Shown: positions 1-4,896 of the stretch, piece after piece
Layout: each line of letters starts with the position of its first letter
Numbering within the stretch: position 1 is the first letter of the stretch
Assembly: GCA_004566265.1 (NCBI GenBank)
Contig: SPLB01000342.1
Span: 1-5,262, forward strand
Source of the DNA: Paracoccaceae bacterium
Lineage (GTDB): Bacteria > Pseudomonadota > Alphaproteobacteria > Rhodobacterales > Rhodobacteraceae
Length of the DNA: 5,262 nt
Direction: 5' to 3'
Position numbers and translations under genes: made by a program
The notes under the pieces: model-generated
Database searches by the model: none
What the model saw: the letters and a program-made list of their open reading frames with translations, nothing else
What the model was told of the DNA's origin: nothing

Positions 1-390
1 AGCAGCCCCATCGGCAAGCGCTAAGGTTTTAAGCAGGTCATTTTCCGCCTTCTTGAGATCCGCCAGCTTCTGTTCGATCGCCTTATCGGCAATCTCCAAG
101 GCTTTCATTCGGTCTTCAAACTCTGCCTCACGCCGTTCGAGACGTTCTTCACGCTGTTGAAAGGCGGCAAGCATGGTTTGCAGCTCCGCACTGCCGTGAC
201 TCGCCAGAACGGGTGTCTGCGCCCCTTCGGTCTTTTCCGAATCTCCCAAACTGGCCACCTCACGTGCAATCGCCGGACCGGCTTCGAGTCCGATGCGCAG
301 GATTGCAGACCCCACAAGGAAGACCGCCAGCAACACAAGCGTGCCGCGCTTCACCTTACGGGCCGTATTGGATTTCTTCGATTGGGTCAT
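1..390 (-). CDS. MotE-like flagellar motor protein, N-terminal part (3' end outside window)
   Basis: The first 130 codons are visible with no stop, so the C-terminus lies beyond position 1. Seen: a basic N-terminus (KKSNTARKVKRG, residues 5-16), one hydrophobic segment at about 17-35, a short variable stretch, then a strongly charged heptad-like region at about 68-126 rich in E, R, K, A and L (for example ERLERREAEFEDR), typical of a coiled coil. Basic residues before the membrane segment predict N-in topology, with the coiled coil in the periplasm. This architecture matches MotE-family proteins of alphaproteobacteria, which end in an MgtE-N-like domain; in Sinorhizobium MotE is a periplasmic chaperone of the motor protein MotC. 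The ATG shares one base with the stop of the upstream gene (TAATG), so translation is probably coupled and the gene belongs to the fliL operon. The family call rests on architecture and neighbours because the diagnostic C-terminal domain is not visible. Another periplasmic coiled-coil protein is possible. Confidence 0.75.
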   Translation of the reverse strand, partial: MTQSKKSNTARKVKRGTLVLLAVFLVGSAILRIGLEAGPAIAREVASLGDSEKTEGAQTPVLASHGSAELQTMLAAFQQREERLERREAEFEDRMKALEIADKAIEQKLADLKKAENDLLKTLALADGAA

Positions 391-863
391 TATGCCACCC
401 GATTCTGTGAGCGGTTGTGCCGCATGAACATCAAGCCGCTGGGCTTTGACTCTTCAACTTCTGCCTCTTCGACTTCTGTTATCTCCTCATCCTGCGCCGC
501 AGCAGCGTCTGCTTCATAAGCAGCCGCAAGCGCATCACTTTCTTCGAGAGCCGCTTCGGATGCGGACTCTGCGACAGGCTCGGGAATGTCGTGCATTGAC
601 GCAATCATAAGTTCCAGACGCTGCGCCACAGATTCTGCGCGACCGGTCAGCTGTTCCAGCGCCTTGCTAGAGCCATCAGACACGTGCCGAGCTGACACCA
701 GAGATTTGTTAAGGTCGTCGACCTGCGAAGACAGGACAGCCACCGCGCCACCGACGCCTTTTTCCAGGTCGTGAAATCGCTTCAGTCGGCGCGAAAGCAC
801 CAGACAATAGAATCCAGCGCCCAATGCGCCAGCTGCCAGCAGGATATCAGCTATCATTTCCAT
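390..863 (-). CDS. PflI/DUF6468-like single-pass membrane protein of the fliL operon
   Basis: A 157-residue protein of uncertain function. Seen: a hydrophobic segment at residues 4-23 followed at once by basic residues (SRRLKRF, 24-30), which predicts N-out and a cytoplasmic body; a helical, probably coiled-coil stretch at about 31-90 (AVAVLSSQVDDLNKSL within it); an Ala/Glu/Asp-rich acidic tail at about 98-139; and a short basic C-terminus (about 147-155). From memory, the order of membrane helix, L-x-RRL and a Gly-x-x-x-AV-x-x-L helix resembles the alphaproteobacterial DUF6468 group, which I associate with PflI, a flagellar positioning protein of Caulobacter; this was not verified. The ATG at 863 is preceded by a strong AGGAGG five bases upstream, and only 9 bp separate it from the fliL stop. 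A second ATG two codons in is possible but worse spaced. A role at the flagellar pole or motor is inferred from context. No enzymatic motif is visible. Confidence 0.8.
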   Translation of the reverse strand: MEMIADILLAAGALGAGFYCLVLSRRLKRFHDLEKGVGGAVAVLSSQVDDLNKSLVSARHVSDGSSKALEQLTGRAESVAQRLELMIASMHDIPEPVAESASEAALEESDALAAAYEADAAAAQDEEITEVEEAEVEESKPSGLMFMRHNRSQNRVA

Positions 864-868
864 CCTGT

Positions 869-874
869 CCTCCT
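869..874 (-). promoter_or_regulatory. Strong ribosome binding site overlapping the fliL stop codon
   Basis: On the minus strand the sequence reads TAGGAGGACAGGATG. The fliL stop codon TAG (873-875) supplies the first bases of a perfect AGGAGG, with five bases to the ATG at 863. Ribosomes terminating on fliL therefore sit on the initiation site of the next gene. This supports the chosen start and suggests coupled but efficient translation of the PflI-like protein. Confidence 0.8.
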
Positions 875-1397
875 AGTTTATAACGAAGTTCATAATCAGC
901 AGATCACGCACCCGGCCCTGGCCGGTTGCAACATTGATTCGCCGCAACATTTGTGCCCTCAGTCTGGGCAGTGCCATCGGATCTGTCAGATCCTCGAGCT
1001 CCAAGGCACGCAAATAGCTGTTCAGAACATCGACCACCCGAGGAAGCATTTTCTCTACTTCTTCCTGGTTCTCTATGTCGACTTCGAGCTGGGCACCGAA
1101 TCGCAATTGGTTGATCCCGCTCGCCTTTCGAAGCGTAATCATGATCGGTTCCATCTCGATATAAGCGAGATTGGCAATGTCCTTTGCCGTTTCTCCCTTA
1201 TCCACGCCTTCTGGCGCCTCCTTTGCCATTTGCTTCCTTTCTGAAGCCGATGGTTGACCAAAGGGAAGCAGACCTGACTGAACGGCATAGAATCCGCCCC
1301 CGGCACCGACGAGACCAAGAACCACCCCAATGATGAGAGGCATCTTGCTTTTCTTCGCCGACCCTTCTGTTTCTACATCAGTTGCAGCGTCTGTCAT
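873..1397 (-). CDS. fliL: Flagellar basal body-associated protein FliL
   Basis: FliL is an inner-membrane protein around the stators that supports motor torque, and in some species swarming or stator recruitment. Seen in the 174 residues: a short cytoplasmic N-terminus with basic residues just before the membrane (AKKSK, 14-18), one transmembrane segment at about 20-41 (LIIGVVLGLVGAGGGFYAV), a linker, then a periplasmic domain from about 76 with the family pattern Y-x-x-x-x-P-x-x-x-x-L at 79-89, a charged helix with PRVVDVLNSYLRAL, and the typical C-terminal strand RVRDLLIMNFVIN. Length and domain order are normal for the family. The ATG at 1397 has AAAGGGA upstream. It is the first gene of the minus-strand operon, divergent from fliF across 118 bp. 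Nothing is truncated or odd. Confidence 0.95.
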   Translation of the reverse strand: MTDAATDVETEGSAKKSKMPLIIGVVLGLVGAGGGFYAVQSGLLPFGQPSASERKQMAKEAPEGVDKGETAKDIANLAYIEMEPIMITLRKASGINQLRFGAQLEVDIENQEEVEKMLPRVVDVLNSYLRALELEDLTDPMALPRLRAQMLRRINVATGQGRVRDLLIMNFVIN

Positions 1398-1424
1398 AGC
1401 TATCCCTTTACGTCTTGCATCCCC

Positions 1425-1430
1425 TTAATA
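1425..1430 (-). promoter_or_regulatory. Candidate -10 element of the fliL promoter
   Basis: The minus strand reads TATTAA here, 28 bases upstream of the fliL ATG. The CtrA-like box lies immediately upstream, where a -35 element would fall, with no good TTGACA match. A poor -35 covered by CtrA is the layout known for CtrA-activated promoters. No equally good -10 was found for fliF on the plus strand. This is a guess from position and sequence only. Confidence 0.3.
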
Positions 1431-1442
1431 GACCGGCAGGGA

Positions 1443-1457
1443 CTAACCGAATGTTAA
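1443..1457. promoter_or_regulatory. CtrA-like binding site (CTAA-N7-TTAA)
   Basis: The sequence CTAACCGAATGTTAA matches the full CtrA box TTAA-N7-TTAA at seven of the eight fixed positions, with the exact 7-bp spacing. On the minus strand it reads TTAACATTCGGTTAG, with TTAAC as a perfect half-site. CtrA is the response regulator that activates class II flagellar genes, including fliF and fliL promoters, in Caulobacter, and it controls flagellar genes in Rhodobacterales. Its place between divergent fliL and fliF supports a real operator. Such a short motif can still arise by chance. Confidence 0.6.
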
Positions 1458-1505
1458 GGCAGATAGACGAAAAGGGTTGCATGCCGGGCAGAATGCCGGC
1501 TCGAC

Positions 1506-1510
1506 GGAGG
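1506..1510 (+). promoter_or_regulatory. Ribosome binding site that fixes the fliF start
   Basis: GGAGG, extended to GGAGGT, lies five bases before a GTG at 1516. This decides the start against an in-frame TTG at 1477, which would add 13 residues. The shorter product begins MQQILNVWAGLD, matching how I recall Rhodobacterales FliF proteins beginning. An ATG at 1514 overlaps the GTG but is out of frame and stops within six codons. Confidence 0.8.
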
Positions 1511-1515
1511 TTAAT

Positions 1516-3207
1516 GTGCAGCAGATCTTGAATGTCTGGGCAGGATTGGACACGCGGAAGCGTTTGATGGCGATTGGCGCCACAATCGCGGTTATCGTGA
1601 CTGTCTTTGCAATGTCGCAGGTGGCGCAAAAGCCCACTATGCAACTTTTATATGCAGGGCTGGAAAGCAGCTCTGCTGGTGATGTGGTAGCCGCGCTGGA
1701 ACAAAACGGCGTGCAATATAGCGTACGTGGAGGCTCTATTTATGTGCCCTCCACCAAGCGCGATGAATTGCGGATGACCCTGGCTAGCCAGGGTCTGCCT
1801 GCAAATGGCGGTGGTGGATATGAGCTCCTTGATTCGCTCAGCGGGTTTGGGACCACATCGCAAATGTTTGACGCAGCCTACTGGCGCGCAAAGGAAGGCG
1901 AGCTGGCCCGCACGATCGTTGCCAGCCCGCATATCAGCCAAGCACGCGTTCATATTGCCAATACTGGCTCGAACCCGTTTCAGCGCACAATCGAGCCTAC
2001 GGCATCGGTCTCTCTGACTCCGATGGGAACTCCCATCACACCGGCTCAAGCCAATGCGGTGCGGTTTCTTGTGGCCTCAGCTGTCTCTGGGCTGAACGTT
2101 GAAAACGTTGCAGTGATCGATGCCAACGGCAGCGTGATCGGATCGCCCGAATCGGCAACAGCAAGCGGAGCTGGTTCGGATGATCGCGCCAATTCGATCC
2201 GTGAACGCGTTATGCGCTTGGTCGAAGCCCGCGTTGGTCACGGCAATGCTGTGGTTGAGGTCAGCGTCGAAACCGTGACCGACACCGAATCGATCCTTCA
2301 AAAAGTTGTGGATCCGCAAAGCCGGGTGGCCATCAGCACGGATGTCGAAGAACGCACGGACAGTTCGCAAAACCAAGCGGGTGAAGTCACTGTTGCCTCC
2401 AACATTCCGGATGGGGACGCAGGCACTGGCGAAGGCTCAAAAGCAAATACCGCTGCAACACGCGAACGAATCAATTATGAGATTTCCGAAACTCAAAAAG
2501 AGATTATCCGGGCTCCTGGTGCAATTAAACGTCTGACGGTTGCGGTTCTGGTCAATGGCACAACGCTTCCAGACGAAGCTGGGGCACCCGTGTTCGAGCC
2601 GCGTTCGGAAGAAGAGATGCAAGCCCTGCGCGAGCTGATTTCCGCGGCAGTTGGCTTTGACGAGGCGCGTGGCGACGTCATTACGCTCAAATCAATGGAC
2701 CTGCCCACGCTGGAGCCAGAAGGCACAACTGTGTCTTCTTCTTTCCTGGATGGGATCTATCTGGACCTTATGTCGATTATTCAGATGGCCGCTCTGGCAA
2801 TCGTTGCTCTGGTACTCGGTCTGTTTGTTGTCCGCCCGATCCTGACAGCTTCGTCCGAGCCGATGGCCGCCCTGCCTGCGCCGAATGCGCCAGAAGGCCT
2901 GCCCGCACTCCCCGATGTGGGGATGCCCGGAAGCGGCTTCATGGCCAACCCGAATCTGGGTGCGGGAATCGCACTGGACGGTGAAATAGAAGACCAAAAC
3001 ACCGGACAGTTCGAACCCATGGGGGGTATGGGCAGCGGCATGGATGACATCGGTCGTGATCTGGTCGGAATGGGTGGCGGCATGCCGGCACTTGCTTCCT
3101 CTGGTGACGAGGCCGTGGATCGCCTGCGATCCATGATCGGCGACAAACAGGAAGAAACCGTCCAGATCCTACGTGGCTGGCTGGAAGAAAATGAGGAGCG
3201 TGCCTGA
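1516..3207 (+). CDS. fliF: Flagellar MS-ring protein FliF
   Basis: FliF builds the MS ring in the inner membrane, the first basal-body structure, which houses the export gate and carries FliG. From the GTG start it has 563 residues, near the usual length. Seen: transmembrane segment 1 at about 17-35; the periplasmic YscJ/FliF ring-building region at about 40-205 with the hallmark run ELRMTLASQGLP, then GYELLDSLSGFGTTSQMFD and EGELARTI; the FliF C-terminal family domain at about 235-400; transmembrane segment 2 at about 421-439, ending VVRPIL; a Met/Gly/Pro-rich cytoplasmic linker at about 444-529 (GGMGSGMDD, GMGGGMPAL); and a C-terminal FliG-binding segment at about 530-563 (VDRLRSMIGDKQEETVQIL). 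It heads the plus-strand operon, and its TGA overlaps the next ATG by one base. The start codon is the only uncertain point: a TTG at 1477 is possible but has a poorer ribosome site. Confidence 0.97.
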   Translation: MQQILNVWAGLDTRKRLMAIGATIAVIVTVFAMSQVAQKPTMQLLYAGLESSSAGDVVAALEQNGVQYSVRGGSIYVPSTKRDELRMTLASQGLPANGGGGYELLDSLSGFGTTSQMFDAAYWRAKEGELARTIVASPHISQARVHIANTGSNPFQRTIEPTASVSLTPMGTPITPAQANAVRFLVASAVSGLNVENVAVIDANGSVIGSPESATASGAGSDDRANSIRERVMRLVEARVGHGNAVVEVSVETVTDTESILQKVVDPQSRVAISTDVEERTDSSQNQAGEVTVASNIPDGDAGTGEGSKANTAATRERINYEISETQKEIIRAPGAIKRLTVAVLVNGTTLPDEAGAPVFEPRSEEEMQALRELISAAVGFDEARGDVITLKSMDLPTLEPEGTTVSSSFLDGIYLDLMSIIQMAALAIVALVLGLFVVRPILTASSEPMAALPAPNAPEGLPALPDVGMPGSGFMANPNLGAGIALDGEIEDQNTGQFEPMGGMGSGMDDIGRDLVGMGGGMPALASSGDEAVDRLRSMIGDKQEETVQILRGWLEENEERA

Positions 3208-3803
3208 TGACGATCGCCCATCTACTCGAGGATTTCGGGGTCATTACCCCGATCATTCCTGAAAACAGTTTTTCTGAAGAAATCGTGGAAGAGGCCAAGC
3301 TTGAGTCCTTTGAAAAGGGGTACAGCGCCGGCTGGGACGATGCGGTCGACGCCAAAGACCATGAAACCACCCGGATTTCCACCGGGCTTGCCACGTCTCT
3401 TGAGGACCTGAATTTCACCTATCATGAAGCGCAGGCGCAGCTGATCGAATCGCTGGACCCAATGTTCAAAGTGCTGACCAGCGTGATCTTGCCGGATACG
3501 ATGGCAGCTACCTTTGGACATCACGTTATCGAACACCTAAACGATATGGCCAAAAGTCAAACCAATGGCCCCATGGAAATCGTCGTGGCCTCTGGCGAAG
3601 GCGCAGGCCTACGCGCGCTTCTGGGCGAAAATTTCCCAGTCGAAGTGTTCGTGCGCGAGGATGCATCCTTTTCCGAAGGCCAGGCACAACTGCGTGTCGG
3701 CGCTGCCGAACGCGAACTCAACAGCGGCGCCCTGATCGAAAGTATTACCGAGTCGATCTCGGCCTTCTCCGCCCAATTCAAAGAGGACAGCCAATATGGA
3801 TGA
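3207..3803 (+). CDS. fliH: Flagellar export regulator FliH
   Basis: FliH is a cytoplasmic dimer that binds and restrains the export ATPase FliI and docks it to FliN at the C-ring. The protein has 198 residues, somewhat shorter than the 235 of E. coli FliH. Seen: a divergent N-terminus, then a charged helix at about 23-50 containing FEKGYSAGW, a G-x-x-x-G helix motif (G38, G42) typical of FliH; a helical middle with acidic and amphipathic segments; and a C-terminal part at about 150-195 in which QAQLRVGAAERELNSGALIE resembles the strand-turn-helix of the FliH/YscL/V-ATPase E-subunit fold. The ATG overlaps the fliF stop by one base, with GAGGAG at 3193-3198 serving as ribosome site. FliH sequences are poorly conserved, so position between fliF and fliN carries much of the call. 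The partner gene fliI is not in the window. Confidence 0.85.
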   Translation: MTIAHLLEDFGVITPIIPENSFSEEIVEEAKLESFEKGYSAGWDDAVDAKDHETTRISTGLATSLEDLNFTYHEAQAQLIESLDPMFKVLTSVILPDTMAATFGHHVIEHLNDMAKSQTNGPMEIVVASGEGAGLRALLGENFPVEVFVREDASFSEGQAQLRVGAAERELNSGALIESITESISAFSAQFKEDSQYG

Positions 3804-4092
3804 GAACGGCGATCTGAACATGAAAGCAACAGATGCAAACAATCCGTTTGTATCCGTCCCCGTGGAAGTTGTGGTATCCGTCGGGAAAGCACGCCCATTG
3901 ATCCGCGAGCTTGTGAACCTTGGTGAAAACGCGGTTCTAACGCTGGACAAACGCGTGGAAGACCCGGTCGATCTTTACGTTGGCGATCGGCTTGTGGCCC
4001 GCGGTCAACTCGAAGAAATGGAAGGCGATCAAGCCGGCCAGCTGGCCGTCCGACTGACCGAAATTGCCGATCTTCAGAGCGGTTTGGGATGA
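3796..4092 (+). CDS. fliN: Flagellar motor switch protein FliN
   Basis: FliN forms the lower C-ring with FliM, taking part in rotation switching and in docking FliH/FliI export complexes. It has 98 residues and is essentially one SpoA (surface presentation of antigens) domain at about 18-95, preceded by a short polar N-terminus. Seen: VPVEVVVSVGKARPLIREL aligning with the first strand and helix of E. coli FliN, DPVDLYVGDRLVARGQLEE aligning with the second strand pair, and AVRLTEI as the last strand. Relative to E. coli, which has 137 residues, the N-terminal extension is missing and the loop before the last strand is about two residues longer. The gene overlaps fliH by 8 nt and fliP by 4 nt (ATGA), with GAGGA at 3783-3787 as ribosome site. 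FliM, its usual partner, is not encoded here. Confidence 0.93.
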   Translation: MDENGDLNMKATDANNPFVSVPVEVVVSVGKARPLIRELVNLGENAVLTLDKRVEDPVDLYVGDRLVARGQLEEMEGDQAGQLAVRLTEIADLQSGLG

Positions 4093-4832
4093 CACGCAAT
4101 CTCTTTCTCTTTGGCCTGCTGGCGGCTGTTTCGCTGATACTGCCACAGGCTGCGCTTGCTCAGGATCTGAGCCTGTCCCTTGCAGATGGCGGGTCGCTAT
4201 CGGCGCGCACAGTGCAGCTGATTTTGCTGATCACAGTGCTCAGCATTGCGCCTGGCCTTTTGGTGATGATCACCTGCTTCCCCTTTCTGGTCACCGTGCT
4301 GTCGATCCTGCGACAGGGCATTGGCCTACAGCAAGCACCACCGAACATGCTGATTATCAGCCTGGCCCTGTTCCTCACGTACTTCGTAATGGAGCCAGTT
4401 TTCACCGAAGCTTGGGAAGTCGGCATTGCCCCTCTTCTCGACGAGCGAATGGAGCTTGAACCCGCGGTAATGGCGGCACTAGAGCCGTTTCGCGTCTTTA
4501 TGGCAAGCCGTCTGGACCCAGATACCTTTTACGCCATCGCTGATCTGCGCCCCGCCACAACCGGCATTGATCCCACGGCCGAAGCGCCTCTTTCAGTGCT
4601 AATCCCTAGCTTTATGCTGTCTGAAATTGCACGCGCCTTTCAGATCGGGTTCCTGGTTTTTCTTCCCTTTCTGATCATTGATATGGTGACTGCAACCACC
4701 TTGATGGCCATGGGTATGATGATGGTGCCGCCCGCGCTGGTCGCCCTGCCATTTAAGCTGGCCTTCTTTGTTGTGGCTGATGGCTGGAGCTTGATTGCAA
4801 GCGCGCTTGTTCGCAGTTATTTTCCGTCCTGA
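4089..4832 (+). CDS. fliP: Flagellar export gate protein FliP
   Basis: FliP is a core subunit of the FliPQR export channel inside the MS ring. The 247 residues match the family length. Seen: a cleavable signal peptide ending ALA|QD at residues 22-26; membrane segments at about 43-63 and 86-104; a periplasmic region at about 105-170; the FliP signature PSFMLSEIARAFQIGF at 173-188, with Ser where the consensus has Ala at the second position; then PFLIIDMVTATTLMAMGMMM and PFKLAFFVVADGWSLIAS, nearly the same as enterobacterial FliP. One difference stands out: the family's Thr-Arg after the first hydrophobic segment (TSFTR in E. coli) is Pro65-Phe66 here (TCFPF). The ATG lies in an ATGA overlap with fliN and has only a weak ribosome site, so translation is probably coupled. 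It is the last gene before the terminator. fliO, fliQ and fliR are not adjacent. Confidence 0.97.
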   Translation: MTRNLFLFGLLAAVSLILPQAALAQDLSLSLADGGSLSARTVQLILLITVLSIAPGLLVMITCFPFLVTVLSILRQGIGLQQAPPNMLIISLALFLTYFVMEPVFTEAWEVGIAPLLDERMELEPAVMAALEPFRVFMASRLDPDTFYAIADLRPATTGIDPTAEAPLSVLIPSFMLSEIARAFQIGFLVFLPFLIIDMVTATTLMAMGMMMVPPALVALPFKLAFFVVADGWSLIASALVRSYFPS

Positions 4833-4858
4833 TTGATAAAATTTAGCTCGAACTGAAA

Positions 4859-4896
4859 GAAAGACACCCGGTCCCAATCAGGACCGGGTGTCTTTC
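4859..4896. terminator. Intrinsic terminator after fliP, possibly bidirectional
   Basis: The arms 4859-4874 and 4881-4896 form a perfect 16-bp stem around the six-base loop CAATCA. The GC-rich core ACCCGGTCC is flanked by AAAGA on the left and TCTTT on the right, so a T-rich 3' side exists in both directions, although the run is interrupted by C. It starts 27 bp after the fliP stop and ends the fliF operon. A minus-strand transcript arriving from the right could also be terminated. Confidence 0.9.

Larger units (their letters stand above)
1398..1515. promoter_or_regulatory. Divergent promoter region between fliL and fliF
   Basis: These 118 bp separate the two divergent flagellar operons and must hold both promoters unless transcripts start outside. 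They contain a CtrA-like box (1443-1457) and a further TTAA at 1425-1428. The arms CCTTAA (1423-1428) and TTAAGG (1454-1459) form an inverted repeat around the region centre. I found no convincing sigma-54 element (GG-N10-GC) at the two TTGC positions that I checked on the plus strand. Because one box serves both directions, the operons are probably co-regulated. Confidence 0.7.

Noticed and set aside
157..519. Plus-strand open frame of 120 codons across the MotE-like and PflI-like genes
   Set aside because: It spans the junction of two minus-strand genes joined by a TAATG overlap. The product has no domain and ends in a Ser/Ala run that mirrors the acidic tail codons of the PflI-like protein.
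771..1244. Plus-strand open frame of 157 codons opposite fliL
   Set aside because: It covers the FliL coding region on the other strand. The His/Gln/Cys-rich product has no recognisable domain, and FliL itself is unambiguous.
1477..1482. TTGCAT considered as a sigma-54 -12 element for fliF
   Set aside because: There is no GG ten bases upstream of the GC, so the required GG-N10-GC pattern is missing. The same holds for TTGCAT at 1415-1420.
1648..2049. Minus-strand open frame of 133 codons opposite the 5' half of fliF
   Set aside because: It is antisense to the strongly conserved ring-building domain of FliF, with no protein family signal.
2781..3221. Minus-strand open frame of 146 codons opposite the 3' end of fliF
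   Set aside because: It is antisense to the FliF linker and FliG-binding tail. The Ser/Pro/Arg composition mirrors the Met/Gly-rich linker and has no support of its own.
3557..4099. Minus-strand open frame of 180 codons opposite fliH and fliN
   Set aside because: It lies wholly antisense to two well-recognised flagellar genes, has an Arg/Pro-rich product with no familiar motif, and has no credible operon context. It is a shadow of the GC-rich codon pattern.
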